From Cephalopachus bancanus (lineage: Eukaryota; Chordata; Mammalia; Primates; Tarsiidae), in contig JAPVLO010000073.1 of the NCBI GenBank assembly GCA_027257055.1, forward strand, positions 5,446,501 through 5,510,500: a stretch of DNA of 64,000 bases, read 5' to 3'. Made by a program: the position numbers and the translations under genes. The notes beneath the pieces were generated by a model, which did not search any database, was not told the DNA's origin, and saw nothing but the letters and a program-made list of their open reading frames with translations. Below, piece by piece: positions 1 through 11,303 of this stretch. Within the stretch, counting starts at the first letter, position 1. Every line of letters begins with the position of its first letter.

Positions 1-650
1 CAATTTTAGTCCAAGGAAAGTAAAAAAGGATAGTTTTCTTATTTGTAGTAAAAAGTGTTTTTCTACAAAAAAAGAATAAATATGTAGAAATGTTAAGTCA
101 TGCAAGAGCATTTTATATGAGGATTCCAAAGTATGTTATAATTGTTTGTTGCTGCACTGTGGATATTTATGCTGAGTGCTATGGAGATGGGTCAATTTCT
201 AGATAATTATATCCTCGAGGCTGGGAGTTCGTCTCAGGCAATTCCAGTTCATGAAATGTAATGTTATTCCATGCTCAGATGAGCAAAGTAACCTGATTGC
301 TAGCTTACTTAAGGGTTGCCTATAAAAGGAAGACAAAAAGAAAGGAAAATACAAATAAGTAAAAAAATTACAAAATTAATGTCGTTACATTTGTCCTGAT
401 TCTTCAAAATAATGTTTTGCTTTTTGTTTTTATGCTAAAAAGGGACTACAACATATTAATTATTTTATTCCTTCTTTTCCACACTCACCAAACGCTGATT
501 AAAGACCTAAAACTATGCTAGAGGTGAACTAACTATCTCTAGGAAAAAAAAAATTGCAGATAGAATTTTCTAAACTATAAACAATTTCCTACCATCCCTC
601 ATTATTTGATCTTTGAAAAGAGGCATTCTTGTCACAGATGTGTGTTTTTT
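1..650. other. AT-rich intergenic DNA, no gene seen
   Basis: No open frame of note and no repeat that I recognise with confidence. It holds short A and T runs only. Confidence 0.5.
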
Positions 651-654
651 TTTT

Positions 655-1440
655 CTTTGTGGTAGATTTTTAAAAATTGCAGTAAAATGCATATAACATA
701 AAATTTGCTGTTTTAAATGGTACAGTTCAGTGACCCAAGGGGGGGGGAACCCAAAAAACTGGAATTTATTTATACAAAAATTGTGTCTTTATTCATACAG
801 GTTTAAACTTCAGTAACCTTCAAAATACTCTCTGTTTGATGCAATACACCTATGAGATGCTTTTTCCACTGTTAAAAACAGTTTTTGAACTCATCAATTT
901 TGATCCTTTTACTGCTTCTGCCATTTTTTGCTTCAATTCTTCCACATCAACAAAATGCTTCCCTTTGAGGACATTTTTTCTCCTGGAAAAAAAAATATTG
1001 CTCAGCATGAGATCGGGTGAATATCAAAAGTGGGGCATGGAGGTCATTCCATTTTGGGTAAAAAAAAAAAAAAAATACAACCCGACAACTTCTGAACACT
1101 CAGTGCTGACTAGGTAAGTGTGCTGGTAAATCACCAATCATGAAATGGGCAAATGCACTGAAAGAATATCAAGAAAAAAAAAATCACTGAAGCTGAATGC
1201 AGCCTCATGACAATGCTAACTGGTACACTGATGCCAGTGGGTTCCTAGAACACTTATCTAGTGGGCAGGCTTGTAGTATAAGGGTCTTGTCCTCCAAAAA
1301 TAATCTGTTTTCTTTGTATGTTGTTGTTGGTCTCCCCTCATATTTATGACTTTTGCAATGTGGTGTGACCATCACTACACTAAAACAATAAATTGTTTTA
1401 GTTACAGAATAATTTTGTCATCCAAATATTTCTTTTTCTC
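655..1440 (-). repeat. Ancient interspersed repeat split by a mariner insertion
   Basis: The flanks at about 660-735 and 1355-1400 look like two halves of one old repeat. The left half is a stretch around 'aaaatttgctgtttt' ending near 'tacagttcagtg'. The right half resumes at 'gcaatgtggtgtgaccatca'. In other mammals these motifs lie close together in one family, so the mariner-like block appears to sit inside it. The family name is not certain and the orientation is a guess. Confidence 0.4.
736..1350 (-). mobile_element. Mariner/Tc1-like DNA transposon remnant
   Basis: Read on the minus strand, the frames give pieces typical of the C-terminal part of a mariner transposase. There is an 'SPDL'-like stretch before a run of F residues (near 970-1015), then a 'GKHFVDVEELK'-like stretch (about 925-970), then 'QWKK' and a terminal segment (about 840-890). 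Frames change between these pieces and stops intervene, so the gene is dead. The DDxD catalytic region is only partly visible. A G-rich end (near 738-748) could be the inverted-repeat terminus. Matching two transposase stretches in order makes the family call fairly good; the subfamily is unknown. Confidence 0.65.
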
Positions 1441-1659
1441 AAAAAATTATTAATATGTTTTTGATTTTTAAGTAATCAATAAAAATAATGGGTTATCTAC
1501 ATTTTGGATGAGATTGAAACTGCCTTTATACAATTAATATGGGGATTTGCAGTGAAAGCTGTAAAAGACACCTGAGCTCTGAAAAGTTGCAGCTATGGTT
1601 AGAATTCAAGACATATATTGTTTCACATATATTGTTTTCACTCCAATAGAGGGCAATTA

Positions 1660-2265
1660 ATTATCTTCATATCCTGACCTTAGGTGGGGGGAAGCTGCTG
1701 CCCCACAAGGGTAATAAGCATATTCTCCCTTAAACGATGGGCATAAGACGCATAGAAACAAAAGCAGATGTCGAAGAACAGAAGTGTGTCCAATTTCCAG
1801 GGATCCCATCTCCCCCATACCTTTCTCCTCAACTACCTGTATACTTACTCACTGCCTAGTGGCTAGTGGCTAATGGTCATGGGATTTGCCTTCTAGGTAG
1901 CATCTATCATAAAACCTAAGAATTATATTTAAGATTTTTTTCAGTCTTTGTACTTTCATGGATCTGAGGCTCCACCTGGACCCAGGTGATGCCCCCTCCC
2001 TGAAACTGGCTGTGACATGAAAACAATTTCAATGCTCCATGACATCATCAACCAATCAGCACTCCCTACCTACCTGCCTGCCAAATTCCCTTAGAAAACT
2101 CTAGCTAGCCTCTGAATTACCAGGGAGACAGATCTGAGTTCTCCTTTTTGTCCTCCTTGTTCAGCTGCTTTGTGATGTTAAACTGCTTTTCTAACTGTAA
2201 TGGTTGTATCAGTTTTGGTTTCTCCAGGCAGCAGGCACAAGAACCCAGTCAGGCTGTAACAAAAT
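1660..2265 (+). mobile_element. Probable ancient solo retroviral LTR
   Basis: The right half has LTR character: a CCAATCAGC box near 2052, pyrimidine-rich text around 'ctcctttttgtcctcc' and 'ttcagctgctttgtga', and an end near 'agaacccagtcaggctgtaac'. This order matches 3' parts of old mammalian LTRs. No intact AATAAA and no internal retroviral gene lies next to it, so it would be a solo LTR. The boundaries are approximate and the class is uncertain. Confidence 0.45.
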
Positions 2266-4058
2266 TAGTAGATTAAGACATACAATCTATATTATTGGCT
2301 ATTTTTCTGATTTAGTTTTTCTTTAAGCATGAATTTTCAGATACAAAAAGTGAAATTATTTTTTGTATAAACAGAACTTTTATACAAAAGTTTTAAAATC
2401 TGATTATAAGTTTAATACCCATTCTTAGGTCATTTACCAGAAGGCAAAAAAATAACTTCTGCAGTGTGATTGTTTCTCCTTATGGGAAACCCATTTAGAT
2501 AATCGAAGGTTAAACCTGATGAAAAGGGTACTTGATTTAATCAAACACAGGAAGACTGTGTCCAGGGTCATGAGTGAAGCAAGAAACTAGAAGAACTAGA
2601 AGACTAGTATCTTGAACAGGTGAATAAATGACTCTTAGTAACTGCACGATAATTTTTCTGGTAGCATGGAACAATTTAGACATCAGGAAAAGCTAAAGGG
2701 TAGGGGGAGGGGGGCCAAAGGAGGAAAAAAATAAGAAAAGACAAGGATATAGAATCATGTTATATTAAGGAAAACATTACTTTTCTAGACTTTCAAGGTA
2801 AACATTTCAGCATTGAGTCACAACAACAGTTAGAATCACAAGAAAAAAAAATTACAGGAACTGATGAAAAAGTTGAAGCAGTAAGTTATCATCTTAGCCC
2901 TTTGTAGGGGAGATAAAGCAAGACACAGCAAAGTTGCATCTCTGAGATATGAATCTGAGAAGGTTTTAAAGAAACAGATTATAGAATCGAAATAAAAACC
3001 TCTTATAAGTTCTTGAGAAAGAGCCCTTCTCATATAAAACTATTTGCTTTTCTTTATAATCTTTCTTACTAAAAATAATCATATCCACACTTTTCTTTTA
3101 ATATTTCTGTCTCTTACTTACTGGCTCCCTTCTTCCATATTTCCTAAATAACCTTTCCAATTTCATAATGTAAATCAACCTTTAGATAATTTATGAATTA
3201 GACAAAATTACTTATTTTTTGCAATAAGAACACATCTTCTTTGGCACATTTTATGTACATAATTATATTAACTAGCATTCTTATTCTTAGTAACTTTAAA
3301 TTTTTGTTAAAAACCTAGAAACCATGAAATCCTAATCTGTCTATAAAAATTAGCATTTTATAGATGAGAACATTCCATAATTCTTAAAAACATGTTTCCT
3401 CTTATCATAATCCTTTCTTAATTGGCAATGACCCAGACATCCAAAATAATTTCAAGGTTTTAAATTACCCAAAACATTCAACTATGACACTTACCCCATT
3501 TATATTTCATTCACTTTTAGCAGTTTATCTACACTACTTATGAGCAGTGTGATATTAGACATAGCTAGTCATTATTTCCATATTAATCATTTTTATAACC
3601 TGTGCATGTTAGGGATTCACATAAGTAAGAAACTTAAAGTTAAGTATATGTATATTTTTGCCAATAACTCACAAGACTCAGCTATTTTTATCAAACAGGC
3701 AACATTAAACTAGTGTCACTTTTCAGAAAAAAATGTACAAATATCACTTTGTTTTTGACTGGGTTTACAGTCTTATAACACTTTGTGCTAAATCCTGACA
3801 CTTTAAAATTTCTGGCAGAGACAAATATAAAACCCAGACATTAATGTATGCTGACAATTCAAAAGACATGTCCATTTTTAAATTTTTATCAATAATCTTA
3901 AAACTAGTTTGTTTATTAAAGGATTACTTAAGTTACAGGGACTTGAAAAATGTTCGTATTTATTTACTTAATTTATGAGTGCTCTTTTAAGTTAATTTGG
4001 TGACCAATAGATACAACATATAAGCATACATACACATAAACACACCTAAACAAGTTTT
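2266..4058. other. AT-rich DNA with no recognisable gene
   Basis: Only short frames occur, such as a 65-codon minus-strand frame at 2836-3033, none with a recognisable domain. Parts may be very old retroelement sequence, but I could not assign a family. Confidence 0.4.
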
Positions 4059-4140
4059 ATTTTGAAGATGTGGTGTACAATTCAGGGTTAGGTGAATATT
4101 TGGATATCTAACCCTGAATTGTACCCCACATCTTCAAAAT
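4059..4140. repeat. Hairpin palindrome built from LINE-1 3' termini
   Basis: Left arm 4059-4091 and right arm 4108-4140 are reverse complements over 33 bases with one mismatch (t at 4074 against the expected g), separated by a 16-base loop. Each arm is the last piece of the LINE-1 3' UTR that also occurs near 12050, 41690 and 49050 (key words 'tgtggggtacaattcaggg'). The right arm is in sense orientation and runs into an A-rich tail. The left arm is its mirror and starts after a T-rich stretch. Confidence 0.85.
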
Positions 4141-4159
4141 TAAAAATTAAAAAACCAAG

Positions 4160-5560
4160 TTTACACGCACATAAATAAAAATAACTCTGGCCATGAGATA
4201 GCAATAAAAACTCAGCAGTTTGCACATCTGTTTACATGGCTAAACTTTGTTTGCCAAAGTAAGCAACCCAATGAAGATCTGAACGAAAATTTTGGGTAAA
4301 GCAGTTTCCACAGCAGTTTGATTTTTAAAGGCCAAACCTCCCAGATTCCAAAGAACACTTGGGATAAACAGCATCACAGAAGAACATCACATACTAATCA
4401 GACCCAACCCTGCTTAGAACAGCAGTATAAAAACCTGAATACATGGGCCTCCATCTCCTTTCTTAGACAAGAGTCAAATGAATCCAGCCATAAGGATTCA
4501 AAGACAATTCAAAGACCCATGAAGTGTTCAGACTCCAACCTTTCCAGAATACTAGGGCCACATGGCATTTTCCTTTGTTCCGTTGTCTCATAACTATATT
4601 CAGACCAATTTTGAAGAATTCACCTAAGTGGGCTGCGTTCTGGGATTGAATTCTGATTTCTCATGACTTAATATTGACACACACACATAAATAGACCATC
4701 ATCAAAATACAATCTAACTGCAGTATTGACTGACAAGCCCTGAGAGTGTCCAAACTGAAACAATATGTGTACTTCCCTCATTCAGTCCATTGGGCTTATT
4801 CAACCTTCAAATAGAAACTTTGGAATTTCCCACATTGAGAGAAGCAGATATCACTGTCTGATACCCTCAAAAGGCCTTCACTTGTCCAGAAACACACATA
4901 CACATGCACATGTACACACATGATTGCTAAAAAGCCCCCAAGAATTCAGACTGAAACAATTTGGATACTTTCTTCTCTCAGTCAGGGAGGCTTATTCAAC
5001 CTTCATGGGGAAACTTTTTTGGAATTCTCTAATAGAGAAAAATAGATCCCATTGTCTGCTATGTGCAAAAGACACCCACCTGATCAGATGCAGTTGTTAA
5101 ATTTTGAAGGCTGTTCTTCCTAGGCAATCAGGAATGCCACTGGGGACTGGCAATGATGGAGTCAGAGAGAGAGAGACCAAAATCCACTTCTGACCAAAAA
5201 GAGTTAGACAGCTGCTAGGAGGGTTCCTGAAACTTCACAACTTGTGGCAGCTTAGTCACTAGCAACATGTTCTTGGTCAGGGAATCAAAATCTGTTACTG
5301 CAATACCAGTAGTTCATTCAGGATCCTGTTACTTGCTGCACAGAAAGGCGATTGCTGAGACAACCAGTATTGCCAAAGAAGAAGGTTTTCATTTAGATTA
5401 TATCAGCCAAGTTAGGGGTTTATAGAGTGGGGCAAGATTATAGACAACGGGATTGAGGGAGGGGTAAAGAAGAGGATTTGGTAACCAGCAATTAGGGATT
5501 ACAAATTTCTGTTTGCCCCCCAAAAAACTAACAATTAGTTCTATGGGGAAGGTGGGCTGG
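4160..5560 (-). repeat. Probable old retroviral or LTR-related repeat, unclassified
   Basis: This stretch is less AT-rich than its neighbours. Its right part (about 5290-5560) has purine-rich text such as 'gattgagggaggggtaaag', which I associate with interspersed LTR-type repeats. Two sub-blocks resemble each other: 4728-4820 and 4917-5010 both contain a 'ccaaactgaaacaat'- or 'gactgaaacaat'-like stretch followed by 'cttattcaaccttca'. I cannot name the family, and the orientation is a guess. The 91-codon plus-strand frame at 4318-4593 has no recognisable domain. Confidence 0.35.
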
Positions 5561-6700
5561 TTTCAATTTGTTTACACTACTAACATACAATTCATATAGG
5601 AAAACTAACATTGATTTTTCTGGCTTAATTTTCCTTTATCATTACTTGATTTTGTTTATTTTAATTTTAATTTTATTTTTGGTGTCATTTTATAGATTTA
5701 ACTATATTAGAAAGATTTCAGTATGTTACCAACCAACATTCTTTCTGAAGTTCAAAGTAATCTATCTTTGACCAAGGAGAAACTTTTGAAGTTGGTTCCT
5801 GCGTCTTTTGACACAAATATGACACAAATATGGTAACTTGTTTGCTTTTGATTTGGGACAATCATCTCAGTTTGCAATTTTCTTGCTTTCAATCTAGAAT
5901 CAGTCATTTGTTCAAGAAACTCTGATTCCCTTTTATGAGAAAAACATATATGATGAACACAATTAAAATACTTGGGTTATTCATTGTAATTGGGTTCTAT
6001 ATCACTTAAATATTTTGAGTCTGATTCTTTCTCCTTAATTACATCTCATCTCTTAGTCAAAATCTTTAAAAATATTTAATATACTTTGAAAATTATGTTG
6101 CTCCTTTTTTTTTTGAAAATGAGTCATCATTTTATTTCTTACAGTTGCACTCCAGATAGGGCAAGTACAAAATCTTGACAGGGTCAAACTCTGACTCAAA
6201 AAAAAAAGTTAAGATAGTACACTTTTGTTATATGTATTTTATCACAATAAAACACGGTGGGGGGGAAGCTAATGAAAACTTTACAATTTAGTATTTAAAT
6301 TAAAGTGGGACATGAATAAATTTGAGTTACAATTATCACCCAGAAATGTAGAGAAGACTGCTCGGACTTTGCTTTCATTTTTTTGGAGAAATAATAAGAA
6401 CATCTTCATTCATGCAAAGGACAGTTGTATTTTGTTAGGCAGAGCCATAAAGATATTGTATGAAAGTTCAGATATGTGTAGAAAGACATATGATGGATGT
6501 CAGGTAGCCAAAGAGGTGGCCTGTATCAGTCATCAAGCTGTAATCTCTCAGTCCCAAACCCATCCCTCTTTATTTTGCTTTGTAATGCTGGATCTAGGAC
6601 TCTGTAAATTGCATTTTTTGTCAGCTGGCTTCCTGTTTTAGCATACTATCAGGAGACATTAGAACAAGACTAGGAAGCAAGAGGAGGGAGAAGGGACTTA
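5561..6700. other. AT-rich DNA; possible decayed Alu right-arm scrap
   Basis: Near 6144-6208 'gttgcactccagatagggca' followed by an A-run resembles the 3' end of an Alu right arm, heavily mutated. The 109-codon plus-strand frame at 6312-6641 has no recognisable domain and looks like chance. Confidence 0.3.
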
Positions 6701-6829
6701 CTCTTTTCTCTATGCTTGATATTCCTGCTGGCATTGCTCCAGCAATGAGCATTCACTCCAGCAAGTCCCCAGCCTTAAAAAATAAAATAAACCCCCTCAA
6801 AACAAGAAAAAAGGAGTAGAGAGGGGCCG

Positions 6830-7124
6830 AAATGGAGAATCAGAGGAAAGAATTTCAAAAAAGATGCAACATTGCTGTCTTTGAAGGGAGGAAGGACCCC
6901 ATGAGCCAAGGAATGTTGGGGCTGCTAGAAGTTGAAAAGGGGCAAAGGAACAGATTCTCCTCTGTCATCTCCAGAAAGAAACACAGTTTTGCTGCTACCT
7001 TGATTTTAGCCCAGTAAGGCCCGTGTCAGGCTGCTAACCTGCAAACCTGTTAGATAATAAATTTCCATTGTTTTAATACACACAGTTTGTAATAGCTGTT
7101 ATAGCAGTAAGGGGAAACTAAACA
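6830..7124 (+). mobile_element. MLT1-type (MaLR, class III) LTR
   Basis: The 3' end 'gataataaatttccattg' followed by 'ttttaatacacacagttt' and 'ggggaaactaaac' matches the characteristic end of MLT1 LTRs. The AATAAA within it would be the LTR polyadenylation signal. Upstream text is diverged but compatible. The internal gene region is not evident directly beside it. Confidence 0.7.
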
Positions 7125-7430
7125 CAGGGACCTTGATCATCTTGACATCTCACTGGTCAAGGTTGTTCTGAGGGGTTGGCATAAAAGCACTTGAAGTTTT
7201 TAAGGGTCCACAGATTTGGGCCATTCTAGGACATCCTAAGGCGAAAGATAGATTGTTGCACCTGTACCTCTGTCTAGCAAGAAGAGCCCAGTGCTTGGTA
7301 GGCCTCTTAGGACCTCAGAGGTAGCACATGCTATATCTGGAGATACTGTTTCATCTACTGACCGTGGGGGACCTGCCGAGGCTCACAGTTTGAAGTGGGG
7401 CCCAGAAATATTGGTCATAGTGTAAGTTTC
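7125..7430. other. Moderately GC-rich flank of the ERV-L pol remnant
   Basis: No gene seen. The text joins the MLT1 LTR to the pol-like stretch and may be part of the same old retroviral element. Confidence 0.3.
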
Positions 7431-7830
7431 CAATGTGCTCAAAGTGTCTATAGGGGAGCAGGGTGCTGTGGGGATGTCTCTGGCAGTCCCCCGTGGGAGC
7501 ATCACAGCGCAGACCTCTGAGGTTCTAGAGCAAGGCAATGCCTTAATTTGGAAAACAGCTCCTGGCATGCTGTTGGGCCCTGTGAGGACATTCCACCGGA
7601 GGCACCCATTCCAACCTGGGTTCCCACAGCTCTACAGACTCATGGCATCAGGCAGCACAGCAGCAGTCTACCGCACAGCAGAAAAGATGCATGCAGGGTC
7701 TGGCCCAGATGGTATGAATTCCATGGCCCAGACATCCATATTGCATTCCTCTGTCTTCTGTAACTGGATGCCTCCTGGGAGGGGTGTGGATACAGAGGAA
7801 AGGCTTGGGATTGGTACAGAATGAGTCTAC
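7431..7830 (+). pseudogene. ERV-L class pol fragment (RNase H / connection region)
   Basis: In one plus-strand frame the conceptual translation contains 'FGKQLLACCWAL' (near 7549-7584). This matches the start of the RNase H-like domain of ERV-L/MaLR-related pol genes. It is followed by a Q-rich stretch and an 'AQMV' segment at the spacing expected for that family. In-frame stops occur before, within and after it (for example TAG and TAA just upstream of FGKQ and TGA just after CWAL), so it is a dead copy. In another frame the same bases read as an uninterrupted 129-codon frame (7435-7824), which I regard as a shadow. Confidence 0.6.
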
Positions 7831-8250
7831 ACGTTAGCACCAACTCTACCTTGACCACCACCACACTGCAGCCTCCATGTGGGAAGGTCCTGAGGGGCAA
7901 CAGTGAGAGATGGCACCCCACAGCAGCCGGTCATCCACTTCCCGTGGGCAGGAAGGGTTGCCTGAGCACTGTGTATAATGAACTCTAGGCACTGATGAAG
8001 GGCTGGGCTGGCTCATCAGGGGTCTGAAATGGACAAGCCTGAGACACTGGTGACATGGAAATCTGGGAAAAAGTTTGGGAATGGGCCTGTGGGGGCTGGA
8101 AGACACTAAGTTTGTGGGGCTGGCTCTGCACCTCATGGTGACATCCCCTTGTTTACTGATTGGAAATAAAATCAATCTCTTGCATATATGAGTCTCTGAG
8201 TCTTTTCTAGTCCATTGGAAAAAAATAAATTCCTCTGTTAATAACACGTT
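7831..8250 (+). repeat. Probable continuation of the ERV-L-like remnant
   Basis: The raised GC content continues to about 8150 and then drops sharply. No motif is clear. A 133-codon minus-strand frame (7846-8247) has no recognisable domain and is best read as a by-product of GC-rich sequence. Confidence 0.35.
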
Positions 8251-8518
8251 GTTTCAATGGTAACCATTCTGATATTTCTTGATGTACAGAGGGGCAAGTA
8301 GAGAAATAGTAGATTATAAAATGACTATTATATTCATCTATGCATTCAGTTTTTCTTTGTTAAAATATGTGGACCTTTGAATTCATATGACAATTGTTTT
8401 CTTTTCTTTACTTTTCTTTTTTTTTTTACACTGGAGAGTTTAATATGGTAAACTAGCCGAGCGAGGAGGGCTGGAGAAATCTTTCAAATCCAGCTCCCCG
8501 AAGATTCAGAGGATAAGG

Positions 8519-8802
8519 TTTATTTTATTTTATTTTATTATTTTTTGAGTTGGAGTCTCACTCTGTTGCCCAAGTTGAAGTGCAGTGGCTCACTTTTGGC
8601 CACCCCAGCATCAACCTGCTGGGCTCAGGAGATCCTTCTGCATTAGTCTTTCAAGTTGCCAGAACTATAGGCACATGCTAACATGCACAGCTAATTTTTT
8701 ATTTATTGTAGAGACAAGGTCTTGAACCCACAGCCTCAGGCAATCCACTTGCCTCGGCCTCCCAAAGTGCGGGATTACAGACTTCAGCCACTGTGCCTAG
8801 CC
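8519..8802 (-). mobile_element. Alu SINE (dimeric, diverged)
   Basis: Reading from the right: 'ggctaggcacagtggct', the left arm, an A-rich linker, the right arm with the 'gcaacagagtgagact'-type end, then an A-tail seen here as a T/TTTTA run at 8519-8547. Flanking direct repeats 'ggataaggttt' (8511-8521) and 'agataaggttt' (8803-8813) are the target-site duplication. The left arm is somewhat shortened. Confidence 0.85.
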
Positions 8803-8819
8803 AGATAAGGTTTTTAAAG

Positions 8820-9425
8820 GGAACTTGGCTGGAAGAGGGATAGGGGATGGGGGAGGCGGAGGACGTGTGTGTTGAGACTTCTTCCTGGGGTCCTGTGACT
8901 GGTAGAGGACTTCCTGCTGCTCTGGGCCTGGGTAGGAGTTCAACCTGCTAGAGTACAAAGTCTGGAAAAGATCTCAGATACCATTCTTAGGTTTTACAAT
9001 AGATGCTGTCTATAAACAATTCCTGTGACCCTCAGAACTACTCACTGGCCCTGAGACTTTACAGAGGCAATCTAGGAGGGAAGTGGGGGTAGGTGGAGTC
9101 CCTCCAGATTGAAGCTGTTTTTTGTCTTTCAAAATTGTCTTCATATAGGTGTGCTACGAACTTCATATGACACATAGGAACCCCATTTCCTGCTGGGATG
9201 GGGAGGATGAGGTCCTTGAAGTCCAGGTGAGGGCCCTGTCTCATGTTGCTTCTTAAAGTGAATATATCCTGTAGAATATCTAGCAGAACTCAAAATTTTG
9301 GATTAGGTTTCATTTTTTAAAAAACAAAATGCAATACAACTTTGAAATAGAACTAATTCTTTAAGAAACCCAACTTATAAATTTTTCTTTGCAACAAGGG
9401 ACACAACTAGGTAGTTGCATGTACT
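8820..9425. other. Intergenic DNA, no gene seen
   Basis: The short frames (for example 61 codons on the minus strand at 9059-9244) carry no recognisable domain. Confidence 0.4.
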
Positions 9426-9429
9426 AATT

Positions 9430-9600
9430 TTAGTACTTTTGACATGCCAGATCCAGACTAACTGCTCTTGATACACTATGTGATTTAATTACCATTGCTA
9501 TCCTGTCATGTAGTACTATTATTTTCCCCACATTTCAGTTTTTGAGCCTGAACCCACAGGGTTTAGTAATTTCTCCAACATTATTCTCTAAGAAGTCTTC
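9430..9600 (-). repeat. MIR SINE remnant
   Basis: Diverged minus-orientation MIR core. 'gacatgccagatccagac' parallels the 'gtgccaggcactgtgc' region, followed by an 'attattttccccacattt' stretch corresponding to the 'cattttacagatgag' segment. Confidence 0.5.
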
Positions 9601-10590
9601 TCTTAACCATTTCGTACACTTTACAGATACATACAACCAAAGAATAGTGCAAATACTTGTTTATTAGATGATGTATGAAAGTTCATAACGAGATGAAGGG
9701 GTGCGTTATCAAAATACATTATGTGAGCTGGAGGAGTGATAAGCCATGTGTAGATCTACCAGACTAAAACTGTTAGTAAGCCTGAAAATGCAGTTAAGAA
9801 ATGAAAGGTAGAAGTAGGCAAGTAGAATGCATGACACTTTCCTTATATAATAGAGTAATGGGATTGATATTTAAGTACAGAAGTAGCTTCTCCTCTAACC
9901 TAAAATTTCAAAATAGACAAAAAACAAACACACAAGCATACAAATGAATACATAAATTAATGGATGGATAACTCTTATCTGGTGGGTTCATCACTTGTTC
10001 AGGCTACTGACAGCATACTACCTCAGATCCACTTCAAAGGACAAAGGCAGGTGGAGACACCAGGGAAATTTACTCAGGTATATCTTGGATACCAAATTTA
10101 TGTTTTTGCAAGTCTAGTGGCTAAGTTGATAATAAAGAATATGAGAATGCCTTCATCACATTTGCAATGCCTTTCTCCCAATATCAGATATGAAACTTTA
10201 TGTGGACTGTGTTCAGAATGAAAAGTATACCCCTTGATTTGCCAAGTACCTCCAGCACCATATTGGAATGTCTATCTCACCAAATTCTCAAAAAGTTCTA
10301 GATATTAACATTTGGTTTTGCGACTATAGGTGCTGTCATCTACTTGTAAGCTTGTCTTGCTGTTCTGTGAGAAGTGGTGAACACTCTGAAACAGTATTAT
10401 TGTTCTGATTCAGTTGAACATTAAGATCATCCCGTTGAGAAAAGCCGGAGAGGAGTTGAAACACTATTGTGAAGCTTCCCATTGCCTTGACAAATATAAC
10501 TCTCAACATCCAAGTCTTTTGTACTTCCAGCGTGGGAATATAGGCCTCATTGTTCACCACACTGATGATATGTTTTCTTATCTGGTTAGT
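9601..10590. other. Intergenic DNA, no gene seen
   Basis: A 128-codon minus-strand frame (10336-10722) overlaps the edge of the LTR to the right. It has no recognisable domain and no coding context. I treat it as chance. Confidence 0.4.
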
Positions 10591-10770
10591 TGGTGAGCTG
10601 GATCCCCTAAGAGTGTTGCAGTCCCAGGGCTGTGCTGCCAGCCCAGGATCTAGGCGGTGGTTGGGAAGTGATGGCGTCCAGATGGGGAACGTGAACAGCA
10701 CTTCAGAGCTCGGTGATGCCAATGGCTATGGGCCCCCCTGAGAGTCTTGTGGCTCTGTCGGCTCAATGGA

Positions 10771-10860
10771 CCAGCAAGCCAGGCCCCAAGAGGTGTTGGA
10801 CCGGGAAGCCGAACCCCAAGAGGTAGTGGGGCAGCAAGCCGAACCCCAAAAGGTGTTGAC
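10771..10860. repeat. 30-bp tandem repeat, three copies
   Basis: Units 10771-10800, 10801-10830 and 10831-10860 each contain 'aagcc.g.ccccaa.aggt' at the same spacing. The period is exactly 30 bases, so a plus-strand frame through it (10766-11110) shows a ten-residue repeat of the type QQAxPQEVL. That is a by-product of the DNA repeat rather than evidence for a protein. Confidence 0.85.
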
Positions 10861-11198
10861 CCAGTGGGCCGGCAAGTCAGGCCAGAGCAGTGCTGGCTCC
10901 TTTAATTTGGCAGCCCTGTCAGCTCCTTCGGGGTTCTGTCATCAGCCCCAGGTCTCTGCTGCTCTGCGGGCTGGGGGATCCAGTGACCTGCCCCTGCTGG
11001 CGCCTGCAGCTCCAATGATCTTCAGCAGTTTCGGTGATCTTCAGCAGCTCTTCTATCCAGGTTTTTGTCTGTTGCCCAAGAGGAATGAGAGACTTTTGTA
11101 TACAGAATGAAAAAGCAAAAGTTTACTAAGAAGACAGTACATATCTCAAGCAGGAAGGATCCAAAAGAGGGTTGTTGATCTGGGGCCGGGAACCAGGT

Positions 11199-11303
11199 CC
11201 TTATATAGTCCCAGGATAGAGCTAAATGGCAATAGCAGCGAGCTGATTGGTTGGCACTGGCTGGTCAGTACTAAACACCAATTGGTCAGTACTAAACACC
11301 AAT
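11199..11303 (-). promoter_or_regulatory. LTR promoter: TATA box and repeated CCAAT boxes
   Basis: On the minus strand, a 21-bp unit carrying CCAAT-type text is duplicated perfectly (11262-11282 and 11283-11303). Another CCAATC lies near 11243-11251, then CTATATAAGG. This is a standard retroviral U3 core promoter layout. Activity is unknown. Confidence 0.6.

Noticed and set aside
6312..6641. 109-codon plus-strand frame
   Set aside because: No recognisable domain, AT-rich and isolated; its length is within chance expectation for 64 kb.
7846..8247. 133-codon minus-strand frame as a possible host gene
   Set aside because: It lies in a GC-rich stretch next to an ERV-L pol remnant, has no recognisable domain, and shares its bases with frames in other phases.
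10336..10722. 128-codon minus-strand frame
   Set aside because: No domain, no splice or promoter context, overlaps the edge of an LTR, and its composition does not look coding.
10766..11110. Protein with ten-residue repeats (QQAxPQEVL type)
   Set aside because: The periodicity comes from a 30-bp DNA tandem repeat inside a minus-strand LTR; no sign of selection on the frame.
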